DNA of 64,000 bases, taken from Ampullaceana balthica. Lineage: Eukaryota; Mollusca; Gastropoda; Lymnaeidae. Positions within the stretch are counted from its first letter, which is position 1; each line of letters opens with the position of its first letter. The position numbers and the translations under genes were made by a program. Under the pieces are notes generated by a model that saw only the letters and a list, made by a program, of their open reading frames with translations, was not told the DNA's origin and ran no database searches. This document shows, in pieces, positions 24,001 to 36,903 of this stretch. The stretch covers positions 310,001 through 374,000 of the forward strand of contig CALYLW010000541.1 in NCBI GenBank assembly GCA_944989445.1. The letters run 5' to 3'.

Positions 24001-25980
24001 TCACGTGATTAAAGAAATAACTGACTAGTTTCAGAATGAAACAATAAGATATTATGCAAGAAAGAAAAAAAATGAATATAAATCATCAAAAAACCTTTAA
24101 CAAAATAACCCTACATTGTAGAGCCGTTCACTAATCTGAACATTATATAACATTATGTTTGCGCGCATAAAAAAATTCGTGCTCACGCACTTAAACTCAC
24201 ACAGGCAAACACACAGGTGACGCATTGAAAGAGAGTTCAGATGACACATAAATCAGGAGTATCTGTCACGATGGCTTCACCTGAAGCTGAATTTCCCAAG
24301 CTTTAAAATTTGTCGGACTGTTAAAATGTTTCAATGTGTCGGGATAAGCTATTATATTTCATTAGTCTATCTTCAAATATTAAATACGGCAATGTTACGT
24401 CTCGTGGACCGGTACGGGCCCACGACCCACCATTTGAGCGAACACTGATCTATATATAGAACTAATCTAACAGCGCAACGAGTCATGTCGTGAGATACGA
24501 TAACAAATGCGATGCAAAATTAAACTTTGTGTATCACATGAGGACATCGCACCGTCTCACGTCTTGGGGTGAGAATAAAGTAAGGGATACAATATCTTTT
24601 TTATGTTGCATCGAATGCCAGACTTTAAGTTCACAAACAGCAAAGATTCAACTGATTCAACATTTTACAGTGAAACATTGGAGCTGACAAATGCCATGGG
24701 AGCGAGTTGGGTAGATCATTTCGTCTGTTCCTTATAGGCTAGAAGTTATTTAATAAAACAACATGTACACAAATATCAACATGCTTTGTTGCAGGGCATT
24801 CTGAACCATTCATGTTGGTGAAGTTTAAAAAAATATTTAATTAAACAAAAGGGATTGGTAATAATCGGCCCCTGACCGAAATCCGACCAGGTACTCACCA
24901 TCAGGACGTTATTTTGACTGACTCATTATATATTCTTGGAGCAAACCGCAGAAAATAATAAATATGGAGGCGGTGGGGTGGTGGTGGGGCATGCATCGTG
25001 GTCTTTTATTGGGGCAGGTGACTTTCCTTTCCAATTTATTTTCAAATAAACTTCCCGTATGACATATTGATTATCTCTTGTCATTCCTGTGGAACCTTTC
25101 TTATAAGAAACCAACGAACTCACCAGACTGCCACAGCTCGTAGTAGGAGGTAGAGAATGGCCCTCGTCGATCACGAGTGACGGATAACAACATTTCAAAA
25201 TAAATGATGGGTGTAATCTCTAACATATTTTTAACAAGTTTCGTTCATGTCAATTTGCATCTCCCTCTTACCCATCACCACCCCCCCCCCGAAACTCGTC
25301 TCTGCTTACGCCGATGGCGACAGCCTCAAGGCTGCCCCACTCGTCCAGACAGAAGACCACGGCTATCGTTTACAGGTTGACGCGTTCAATCCTTTTCCTC
25401 GCTATCATCCCCCACGAGCTTATCATTAGTTTAGATATTTTCTTTTATTTATTTTTTTAAAGAAGAGAATGAAATAAAGATAAAAGAAACGACAGACATC
25501 AAAGATTCGCATTTGACCAAGTAACATATGAAGATCAAAGATTGCGCCCTGACTAAATACTCGTACACAAAGATATTTATCACAGCTTCCCTCGACCAGA
25601 CCCGGTCCTTCGTCTAGTCTCCATGTCACATGAAACACGCCCGTTCTTATCTAGGCACCACACAAAGGAATTTGATAAACCTACAAGTAACAAGGGAGCA
25701 GGGATGATATTGTTTTACGGTAACAAAGGGCGGAAAATATTAGTAGAGAAGTTTTCATAGAATCAGCTGGACAGGTAGACAATGTGGCTCGCCCTCAGTG
25801 GACATTGAAAATGTGCAGTTTTCGGATATATAGTTTTTATATTAATTGTTGCTCATGGAGGCTCGTTTCTCAGATATATAAATATAGATAGATATGTGTT
25901 TATACCTAACTCCATATTTATGTAACAACAGAAAACACATCTGTAAATTAAAGAAAAAATTATATTCACCTGATATTTTG
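21100..25980. other. Long repeat-poor upstream stretch, no gene seen
   Basis: Apart from a (CA)n run at 23352-23371 and a hAT-like terminus near 24390-24452 (minus-strand CAGTGTTCGCTCAAATGGTG), I find no transposons or tandem arrays. The part 21.45-23.7 kb is more GC-rich and complex than its surroundings. It includes a TGACGTCA (21570-21577) and a duplicated CCGTACTTGCCACATTA (21878-21911). It may hold regulatory DNA or a more distant 5' exon of NR2E1. Open frames here show no protein family features. Confidence 0.4.
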
Positions 25981-25984
25981 TAAT

Positions 25985-27070
25985 TGTGGGCATTGTTTGT
26001 GGGTGTGTGGGTGTGGGTGTGGGTGGGTGTGGGTGGGTGTGGATGGATGTGGGTTGGTGGGTGTGGGTGGGATGGGTGTGGGTGTGGGTGGGTGCGCGAG
26101 TGGATGGGCGGGTAAGTGGCTGTGTGCGTAGGTGGGTATGTGTGGGTATGTGTATGGGCGGGTAAGTGGCTGTGTGCGTAGGTGGGTATGTGTGGGTATG
26201 TGTATGGGCGGTAAGTGGCTGTGTGCGTAGGTGGGTATGTGTGGGTATGTGTATGGGCGGGTAAGTGACTGTGTGCGTAGGTGGGTATGTGTGGGTATGT
26301 GTATGGGCGGGTAAGTGACTGTGTGCGTAGGTGGGTATGTGTGGGTATGTGTATGGGCGGGTAAGTGACTGTGTGCGTAGGTGGGTATGTGTGGGTATGT
26401 GTATGGGCGGGTTAAGTTACTGTGTGCGTAGGTGGGTATGTGTGGGTATGTGTATGGGCGGGTAAGTGACTGTGTGCGTAGGTGGGTATGTGTGGGTATG
26501 TGTATGGGCGGGTAAGTGACTGTGTGCGTAGGTGGGTATGTGTATGGGCGGGTAAGTGGCTATGTGCGTAGGTGGGTATGTGTGGGTATGTGTATGGGCG
26601 GGCTAGTGGCTGTGTGCGTAGGTAGGTATGTGTGGGTATGTGTATGGGTGGGTAAGTGGCTGTGTGCGCAGGTGGGTATGTGTATGGGCGGGTAAGTAGC
26701 TGTGTGCGTAGGTGGGTATGTGTGGGTATGTGTATGGGTGGGTAAGTGGCTGTGTGCGTAGGTGGGTATGTGTGGGTATGTGTATGGGCGGGTAAGTGGC
26801 TGTGTGCGTAGGTGGGGATGTGTATGGGCGGGTAAGTGGCTGTGTGCGTAGGTGGGTATGTGTGGGTATGTGTATGGGCGGGTAAGTGGCTGTGTGCGTA
26901 GGTGGGTATGTGTATGGGCGGGTAAGTGGCTGTGTGCGTAGGTGGGTATGTGTATGGGCGGGTAAGTCGCTGTTTGTGTAGTTGATGGGTATGTGTGGGT
27001 ATGTGTAAGGGCGGGTAAGTCGCTGTGTGCGTAGTTGGTGGGTATGTGTATGGGCGGGTAAGTCGCAGTG
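25985..27070. repeat. G/T-rich minisatellite, 40/50-bp units, about 20 copies
   Basis: Begins with GGGTGTGGGTG sequence. Units then read GTATGGGCGGGTAAGTGGCT, GTGTGCGTAGGTGGGTATGT and, in the 50-bp form, an added GTGGGTATGT. The 40- and 50-bp forms are interspersed. Every unit contains the donor-like string GGGTAAGTGG on the + strand. Ends about 190 bases before the candidate NR2E1 start codon. The minus-strand ORF (His/Thr/Pro repeats) is spurious. Confidence 0.95.
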
Positions 27071-27261
27071 TGCGAGGGTGTGTGTGCGATGGTGCGGATG
27101 CGTCGGCATGTTAGTTCATATGTTGAAAGCTTCAGCTTAATGAAGACAACAGTAATGCGTAAATCGTAATAATTGCAGTTAGTTCATACTAACCGAAAGT
27201 AGCTGAGAAACAAATCAACTTATCTCTTAGAATCCTAGGCCCCAACAAGCCAGAGAGGAAA
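27071..27261 (+). promoter_or_regulatory. Presumed 5' UTR/promoter-proximal stretch of NR2E1
   Basis: Unique sequence between the 26-27 kb G/T minisatellite and the candidate start codon. I see no TATA box at a usual distance and cannot place a transcription start. Assigned only by position. Confidence 0.25.
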
Positions 27262-27286
27262 ATGGGTTGGGAGGGGGGCGAGGGAA
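27262..27286 (+). CDS. NR2E1 (tll): Candidate first coding exon of NR2E1 (25 nt)
   Basis: The ATG at 27262 has a good context (A at -3, G at +4). Eight codons (MGWEGGEG) plus one base lead to a canonical GTGAGT donor at 27287. The split codon A|GT then gives Ser and joins the next exon as [20 protein letters not shown]. That places nine residues before the RIL that precedes finger 1, as in vertebrate TLX (MSKPAGSTSRIL). The phase fits the CCCCAG acceptor ending at 28707. Such a short exon can occur by chance, so this is an inference; a more distant first exon is possible. Confidence 0.5.
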
Positions 27287-30200
27287 GTGAGTGGTAAAGA
27301 GACAGAACTCAAGGGTCAGTGGTTATCTGGAAACTTAGGTCAAGCATTTGGATTGAGATAAGATGACCAGGCTACACCAGGACAAAATGGAAGGACATGT
27401 ACTATTGGTCATAGCTTAAAGTTCCCTATCCGCAACTGAAATTTGTTATTAAATACACCTTCGTACGAATATAATATAACGATAAGGAGTTTATTTTCAA
27501 CCTATACCTTAACTGGGATAGAAAACTGTAGATTATTTTAAAAATGTACAATGATCATAAATGGTTTGAGAAAAGATAAGTGCTTGAAATTTCTCATATC
27601 GGTGGCATCTCTAGGGTTTGAAAATGTGTTTAAAATTGCATAGCGTCCCTTGCTTGTGCTTGGCAACCTTTATTTCATTTCTCGGTGTTTGAATTGGTTT
27701 TATTTTCATACAGTAAGAATTTTTTAAAAGAGCCTCGTTATAAGACAGTGATAATTATGTAAAGCAAAGTAATCATGTGTTTAAAAAAAAATCCTCTTGC
27801 ATGCAAGCCCTTTAAACAAATTTGGTTTGTACTTTATGAGATTACTAACAAATTGGATCAGTATTTAAATAACACATTTCAAAACAACAACAACAACAAA
27901 ATTCGACCACCCCCCACCCCCCACAACCCCAAACAATAAATTAATAAATAAATTCCAAGACATAAAGATGCCCTGAGTAACCCAACCCTAACCCTAACCC
28001 TAACCCTAACCCTAACATTCAGAGCTGAGCGCGTCCGTTCCTGTAAAAAAAAATGTATTAAATGTTATCAATATTTTTTTTTAATTCAATGTTTCTTTTA
28101 AGGATATAATTTGCAGATATCTTCTTTAAAATTGACCGTTAATGTGATAAACTTTTACAAGAAACTTTAAAATCGGATTATATATAAAATAAAAAATAAT
28201 AATTTTAATATGTAAAAAAAGAGTCGGCAATTGGTTTAAACTTACTCGTAAACATTTTTAAAAAAATTAATTGGGATATATACATTAAATCACTTTGATT
28301 ATCAAAATCGCGTAACATCATGTATTCAATGTTATGTTACTAAGATATAAATAGCATGATGACAGATAAATGGAACGTGATCTTATTTTATATGTAAAGT
28401 ACAAAGTACACCAGAATTTCTGTTCCGGCAAATCGGTATCGGTTGTTGAATTACGCCACTAATTGGATGCATCTTTAACTAGTTCATACGGGGTGGTTGG
28501 CTCGATTAATGGCTTGCAATGAGTCATTACTAGTAATTAACTTAAGTTTGTGTTTTTGAGTTTTTGTGTTGTTGTTTTTTTGTTGGTGTTTTTTTTTATC
28601 TGTAACATTTTTTAAACACATTTTAGTTTTACTTTTTAATTCCCTTTCTTAGTTGTTTGCTGCTGGTTCATAGCATCTGTATTTCTTTCTCTTGGAACCT
28701 TCCCCAGGTAGGATACTGGTGGACATTCCCTGTAAAGTGTGTCAGGATCACTCGTCTGGAAAGCATTACGGAATATACGCCTGTGACGGGTAAGTACAGA
28801 GTTGACCAGTTGCTGCAGTTGTTGACCAGTTACTGCAGTTGTTGACCAGTTGATGCAGTTGACTTCCGTTCCGTAACGTCGTGCGATCACTGGGATGCAG
28901 AAAAGCGCGGGTTTAAAGATGGCAGCAGGCTATTATTTTGACGATGCGTGAAAAAGGTAGACTCTCATAGATTCTCGCGGAAAGATGGCGAGTGATATGA
29001 CACTATTTTACGCAGCTTAAAGGCGTACATGATGCTTAAGTTTATTTTTATTTAGCATTCCTAAATTTGGTCGCTTTTGGCTTAATAATAGACTTCTGTG
29101 TCAACGATAGCTTATGATTATATATTTTTGTAAAGATGTTAGAAGGTAAAACGAAATCAATATACTGGTATATGTGTACATGTATTGTTTGCCAGTATGT
29201 GTATGTATTCTTTTTATAATCACATTATGCCATATTATATCATTATTCACCCTGAAGCAGTCCCAGATCACGGTTTTAAAAAGGAATGCCGAAAGCCCAC
29301 CGGGCAAATATTACTATCGAATGCCGAGAGCCCACCGGGCAAATATTACTATCGAATGCGATCGCGCGTGAAAGACCTTTGAATTCTTACAGATCGATAA
29401 CCAACAACGTTATTGTTTGGTCTGATACGACGCCATAAGTCAAACCTTTACCCGTGCTGCAGCGACTCAAAGCCAGATGTGGTATTGATTGACAGCACTG
29501 ACGGGCAGCCTGCTGGGAACGCCCCGCCGTTTCTGTAGTCGTGTCGGTCACATTGGGGTCGCCGTTGCTGGTTGCCGTTAAGCTCGGACCGAGTCTATTG
29601 TCACGTCTGAAAAGAGCGCATTATGGGAAAGGAAATAATGCGCCAGCGACACGTCTAAATATTAGCAGTGCTGGGGGTGATTTGCTTATTCGGGTAGAAA
29701 GGACGACGCGATCAGAGCTTTTTTTTTCCTTGTCGCCCATAGATGCCCGGAAATATATGAATGTGTAAGACTCGGCGCCCTTTCAGAGCTAATCCTTAAC
29801 CACGACGTCACTCAAAACAAATAACGCATTAACCGATACTGGCCAATAAGAGAAGACCGGGGTCAGGGCTATCATTGTTCCGTCGGACCTAGAACAAGAA
29901 GTCCTCGTGATGGAGGCGATGGGGAGACCACTCACGAACCAGCTGGAACCACTCACGAACCAGCTGGGAGAATCAGTGGGAGGTTTTCGCCCCTTGTTCG
30001 AAAAATAATAAATATTCTTTCTTGAAATTGCATCACAGATTAAGGACCTTAAAAGCGTGTGACTAGATGTACGGGGCTTGCGAGAGTAGATGAGAAAGCC
30101 GACCACCGTGGTCGTGAAAAGCTTTCCAAAGTTTCCCCCACTCAGGTCTTTGACGTTAGCTACGGGTCCTCTAATGGTGCTAAGTTTTATTCCCAGCCCG

Positions 30201-33200
30201 TCATTTTTACACTTATACAATAAACCGTTAACGCCCGTAATGCATTCCAGTGTTTCTCTAAATAATGGTCCTGAAGGACGTTTTGTTTATTCGACGCCGG
30301 CGAATGTTTGGCCGTGAGTCATCTCGAATGAAGAGGTTAAGTAAATAAGTCTAAAGGTTTTTTCAAGATTAATTATCGCGTCATTCCCCTTGCCATGCTT
30401 CAATAATATTATTCTTTTCTTTCTCTCTTCCTCCACAGATGCGCTGGATTTTTTAAGGTATGTCCACGTGTTTGTTCGTATTTGTGTCCGTCGTGTTATT
30501 CCTTTGCAGGCTTGTTAACTTTTCCTTGTTACCTTTTCCACCCATGCCTGGCCCATGAGACGTTTCGCTGGCTCCAGGATAAAGAGGCAACTCACGACAC
30601 ACAATGGTAGTTTGATTTAGTCACAGAGATCCTTCCGCACAGAAAAGGGAGGCTATTCTCATCTAGCAGGAGTGGAGATTACTGTGGTTTTGACTCCGGG
30701 TCACCCTTCAAATTACCGCTGACAATTTCGCGTCTCTCTGTCAAGGCCCTGGCCGGTGTCATGTATATATTGTCCTCCCCCTTGAAATTGCCCCATTCAC
30801 TTGAAGAGTAGCATAAAAAGGGAATCGTTAAAAAGTTAATGAAAACTCGGCGGGCGGAGAAAGGAAGGGTGGAGAGGTTTCAAGACGACAAGACACGAAG
30901 TGTGGCTTGAGTTGAGATCATTCTGTTAACACCAGGGGGATGGAAATTTGGACTACTCGACCACGATGAGGTGTGGAGGTTTTCGTGGGAACTAAATATG
31001 ATACTTTTGGCAGGGGAGAATGGTATCCTGTCACATCATACTTTTGGCATGGGAGAATTGTATCCTGTCACACTATGCTGTTGGTATGGGATAATGTTAT
31101 CGTTTCACATGATACTTTTGGCATTGGAGAATACTATCCTGTCACAAGATGCTGTTGGCATGGGGGAATAGTATCCTGTCACATGATACTTTTGGCATGC
31201 ATGGGGAAATAATATCCCATTACATGATACCCTTTAGCATGGGAGAATAGTATCCTGACACATGATACATTTTGCATGGGATAATAATATCCAATATTGT
31301 GATACTTTTGGCTCGAGAGAAAGTTATGCCTCTTTGAAGCACCTTCGGCCTCAGAAAATACATACCATTAATTAATACCCTGAGACGATGATGAAATTTG
31401 ATATGAAATCGAGGACATGGACATGTAAGAAAAATTTAACATAGCATGGTAAAAAACAAATCAAGTTAGTTGTATGTTTCTTGGGAGCGGGTTCGTGTAT
31501 TCTTTTAAAATAGTAACAGCAGTGGTTCTCAAAGAAGGCTGGACCGCTTCAAAGAGGTGATGATTGGTCGAGGGGGTAGAGTGTCAACTTATGCATGTTT
31601 TTTTGGGCAGCACTGATTCAACCTAATGGATGAGAATACATTTAATATAACTGATTTAAAAAAAAATATTATTATTATTTTCTTAAAATTTCCAATGTGT
31701 GTTTAGTATGTTTTAATACTATTTTTATTGCGGATCCAAAATTTTTTTTTAAAAATATATACAAAAAAAACTTTTAAAGAAACAGTTAATTGTCAATTAG
31801 ATCAAATTATAAATTATAATTGTAATTACATTTAATGTCTTTTTATTTTAATTTAGACTTTGAAATTGAATTTTCAATTTAGTCATCACTATGAGTTATT
31901 TTAAACTTTGATTTAGAAATGAAATATTAAACAAAATTTAACTGCGGTATTAAAAACCTGGTCGACTGCCCCCCCAAAAAAGAAAGAAAACAATCAAAAT
32001 GAGAAGGAAGACATTATTGGTTAAATTCAGATTTTTTTCTAAGTGTTTAATTTCAGTATCAGTATTTTGATGTGTGTTCACCTCTTTGAATCGGAATAAT
32101 TACCTATAGGCAGGGTCGGTCTTGGCAAGTGCGGGGCCCTATGTGGCTTAGTATGCGACAAGGATTACGCGGGGCCCAGTCTGGGTAGGGATAAGAAATT
32201 AATAAGGATAATAAGAGAAAATTAATATAGGCGGGGCCTATGAAAGTGCGGGGCCCAGTGCGGCCGCATAGGTTGTAGTGGCACTGCCTATAGTCTGTAG
32301 GTAAACCCTTATATCACGTTTTTGCGTTTACCAGTTAATCCATTATTTTTACTACTCGAATTTATAATATCCCATTCTATGCTACGGTTTTGTTAATTTT
32401 ATTATTTAAAGTCAATTAAATCAAATCTACGCCCAGATCTATTCTTAGTTCTAAATTTGACAACAATATGCTAAGATGGATTTTTAGGCCCGTGACTGAC
32501 GCTACATTATTCTAACTGACGGCAGCAAGACAATGTCTTTCCTTAGGTCTAGGACAGTGGTTCCCAAACTTTTTTGACCCACGGACCCCTTTTATATTCA
32601 AAACTTCCCCACGGACCCCCAAGTGAAACAAACTTTATAAATTCATAGTACAAAAATTTAAAAAGCGACATTTTGATGAAAAGTACGGTATTTATTGAAA
32701 TTATCCCTTTTGTTTAAGATTAAATTGAAAACAATTAATAACTTGGATTAACGTGATGAGATTTTATGAGTGTACGAGCAACAAAGCCCGTCCAAGGACG
32801 TTCCGTTACCGTTCGGTGGCATGTTGTAACTCCCCTCCAATAGCCGTCTCGACCGGCATAGATGTGCATCAGGTCAAAAATACTATTCATTGTAGTTAAA
32901 ATAAATAACTCGTAAAAACAGAGATTCTGACTATAAATCCCAACGCGCATAACTCAAAATAAAGTCTTGGAAGAAATACTGCACCAAAAATAACTCGTTT
33001 TGAACGTCCGCATTACGTGTTCAATATGGTTGGCTGTAGGAGTCATATGTGTTTGAGTGACCAATCGGTATCGATGACCGCACGGAACATAGCCTTTTAT
33101 GACCGACTCAATGTTTGTGTGTAGGAACCGCAAATCCTCACGAGCACCAATTTCTAGTCGTTTTTTGTTTGTTTGTTTGTTTGTTGTTTTTTGTTGTTGT

Positions 33201-36200
33201 TGTTCTTGTTTTTTATGGTGAGGTTCATAACGCCACTGAATATTTGTTCTACCAAATAGGAAGACAGGAAAAACAGTCAAAAATTCTGCACAATAACCTA
33301 TAATGCATGATATAAAATTTGGATCTGACTTTGTACCCATAATTTGTGCTATCCTAGTCCAAACATTGGTTTTAGTTCCTCATGTGTCGATATTTCAATA
33401 AGGCGCTCATTTATTAGTATGTATTCATCTGTGTTTTGGACCTGAGATTGTCCATGCGCTAAAGAGTTCAACTGCCATTCGGAAATATCCAATAGTGACG
33501 AATGCCTACAAACCTTTGGTTCAGGTCTGAGGTCTGCATGAAGAGCTGTTAAGTTTTGAGAGTAAGCAAGCAAATCTGTATCTCTATTTTGCAATTTCAA
33601 AAGATTTGAAAACTGAGAACATTCTCCTGTTCCTAAGTTTTGTTTGCACAGAAAAAAGTTTGCAACAAACTCAGACATATCAATTTCAAATTAGTTTCGT
33701 TAAAGTTGGGTAAATAATTCATTCATAAAGGATATGTCATTTTTTAGACACTCGGTGGTCGAGTGGCAGCGCACTGGACTGTCGTACCGATGGTCACGGG
33801 TTCGAATCCGTGTGAAGGCAAGGGTTTGTTCCCGGGGTCTAGGGCGTCCCTGAGTCACCCCGCTCCGAATGGGTACCTAACACTACATGTAGTTAGGCGG
33901 CTGGGTAATGCGTGGAACCCACAAAGCCGTGGCCTGTGAATGCTGCATCACTTGCCAACAGATCATCTGTCATGGTCTGTGGACGCAACTATCTTCTGCA
34001 TAGAAGGAGCGTCTGTATAGATAAGATAAGATAATGTGTTGCTGATCATTGTCTTTGTGTTCCAGGAATTTGGACACTGAATCAAAGAGAGCATTAAATC
34101 GATTTAAATATGTACGTGATGATAACCAGCGTACTTCTGTGTGAATAAATAATCAATTAAAGGCTTCTTCAATTTCCAAACCATAGTGAGCAAATAATCT
34201 CTCATCAAGGCATTCCTTTTGATTTTATTAACTGCTCTAATGACATAATGTAAACTTTCACTAAGATTTTTTTGAATATTTGAGTTGATGAATTAATCAA
34301 TTTACTGAAAATACATTTGGTATAGCTTGTATGCCAGAAAGTCAAGAGTATTGCTTTAACTTCAAATTTTTTTTTAAATTCAGTTAATAACGTTTCATCT
34401 TTCTTATCTGTTTCCAAACATTTAGCCATACTTCAACTATTCATTAACACCATATTGACGGAATTGTTTCTTCGGCTCACTCAGTGCTGGATTTACCTAT
34501 TAGCTAAACAAGCTATAACTTAGGGCCCCTGCCTTCTTGGGGGCCCTGACATTTTGTTTTCATATTTGTCACTGATATAGAATATCTAGATTTCAAAAGG
34601 GCCTTAAATAGCTTAGGGCCCCATCAAGTCTAAATCCAGCCTTGGGCTCACTCATTCTGTTATCTGTTGTAACAGGCCACTGTTAAGAATTATTAACGTT
34701 TTCAATGGAATGCTACAGTAAAGCCCTATTGAAAAAATTATTTGATGATAGGATACAATTTAGATAAATATAACTTCCCGACACATCGAAAAATACACAA
34801 CCTCGCAACCCTCGTAGATTCAAGTTAAAGACGTGTATTTTTCTACTTATAGTTATAGGAATTCGGCATTTCTTCTGCATCAAGCTTGGCCTTTCAACAA
34901 ACCAAGTATTTTGATTGGTTATAGATGTGGAATTACAGTAGTTATACTAATTTTTCTACGTAAAACAACAGTGTATCCATGAAGGATAGTATCTAAGATG
35001 GTATTTAATTAGTAGAACAGGCATTCACATACTATTTTATTTATTATTATTTATTTTAATTTCAATAATAATAAACATTTATCAGTTTTATTATTTTATA
35101 TTAAACCTTGCGCGGACCCCCTGTCGTTGTTCAGGGACCCCCAAATCAATTTTAATTTTCCACGGACCCCCTGAAGGGTTCCGCGGACCCCTGGGGGTCC
35201 GTACGGACCACTTTGGGAACCACTGGTCTAGGACAATGGTGGCGAACCTTTTTGGGGTCACGTGCCCAAAACTCAACCAAAACCTACTTTATTTATAGCA
35301 AAGTGCCGATACTCCAATGAAACCCGAAGAGTTGGTTTGATTGAGAAAGTAAAATTTTAGTCGCGTGCCAGCCGATGAGGGTCTGCGTGCCGACTGTGAC
35401 ACGCGTGCCATAGGTTCGCCATCACTGGTTTAGGACCACAAATAAAAACAGCGGTGGGTGGATTAGTAGGCTAAGTTGAGGGGGGGGGGTAATCAAAATG
35501 TGCATTTTACTTTTTTTTTGTTGCTCAGATAAATTATTAAGTGTTGACCAAAAACGAATTTGGGGAACAGAAGGTAGGACAATCGGTTTGTGAGTCAGAT
35601 TTTTAAAAAAAACTGTTTTTGAATTTTTAATCTTTTGGAAATGTTTAAAAAAATTATTATTCATTTCACTTTTAAAAAATACATTTGTACTGCTATGGAT
35701 TTCAAAGCACTATGTTGGATACGATATTTATGATCGGTCGGAGGTCACGTGATGGGCGTGTCGTGTTTTAATTGGTTGCTTTTTATTGGACCAGAATCTC
35801 TTTCATCTTTTGACAAAAATAAAATATCATTGATTTTGAAACGTTAAGGAAAAAATGTATGTGTGTTTGTGTGTGTGGTGTGTGGGGGGGGGGTATGGAG
35901 GCGGGGGGTGGCTATGACTAGTCTTTGACTAGGTGTTACCCCTGTCCTATGGGATTAATATCTCGTGCGGTGCACCCAGACGAACGCTCGCACCAAAAAA
36001 AGGTAGCTAGTAGCGTGTGATATGGAAAAATGGCGCGGTAATCTCTCGGTAATCAAGGCTGGGAAACAAACGGAAAGGTTTCTTCGCCTGACAGCGTTAC
36101 AAGTGCGGAGTGTGTGCTGCGGGGGGAAAAAGGAACCAAGTCAGATGACAGAGAGGGAGAAACATGTCGCGAATTCCTTTGATGCCCCGTGGATACCAAA

Positions 36201-36744
36201 CAATGCTGATCCCCCGTAGGCCTCATTTAATGGACAAATATTAGAGTTTAGCACATTGCATTTATTTTCACGTGGTATCTTTTTTGTTTAAAAAAAAAGT
36301 ATAACTTTTTAGAAGTTTTCTTTTCTTATTTGTTTATTGTTGTTTGATTTCGATAACTTTTTAGTTTTCTCAGATATTGAGTTGTTTAGTAAGTGATTTG
36401 AAAAAAAAATGATTGGTAATAGTGAAGTTAATTTGGGGTTGTGTGGCGGAGATAGTTAGATTGGTTTGAGAAATTAAACATCATTTACATACATTCTTTT
36501 ACATTGTGAGTTGTTCCCTCTAACTCTTAGGTTGGTTGGTCCGTATTCAGAATTACAAACTCATCTGCAAAACTTCACAGCGTCCAATTCATTTATTTTT
36601 TAAAGTTCACACACAAAAATGGTACAGTATTATATTTTCCTTATCAACATTTGCTGCGCAGTAATTCTGAACTGCTGCGCAGCGTCAGTCAAATGTCTGC
36701 GCCCCCGCAGAGCTTAAAGCGAACATTATATAAATAAATAAATA

Positions 36745-36798
<54 letters not shown>

Positions 36799-36809
36799 TA
36801 ATATATATA

Positions 36810-36868
<59 letters not shown>

Positions 36869-36869
36869 A

Positions 36870-36903
<34 letters not shown>

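Larger units (their letters stand above)
32555..35225 (-). mobile_element. hAT transposon, 2,671 bp, with nested insertions
   Basis: Termini CAGTGGTTCCCAAACTTTTT and GGTCCGTACGGACCACTTTG followed by GGAACCACTG share the inverted CAGTGGTTCCCAAA. Both are flanked by a perfect 8-bp TSD GTCTAGGA (32547-32554 and 35226-35233). Repeated CACGGACCCC blocks lie near both ends. It contains a broken minus-strand transposase, a SINE (33748-34034) and a MITE (34482-34644). Confidence 0.95.

Noticed and set aside
26603..27109. 168-residue His/Thr/Pro minus-strand ORF
   Set aside because: Translation of the G/T-rich minisatellite.
33756..33809. tRNA gene
   Set aside because: A and B boxes are present but no cloverleaf; the sequence continues into a repeated body and GATAA tail shared with other copies, so it is a SINE.
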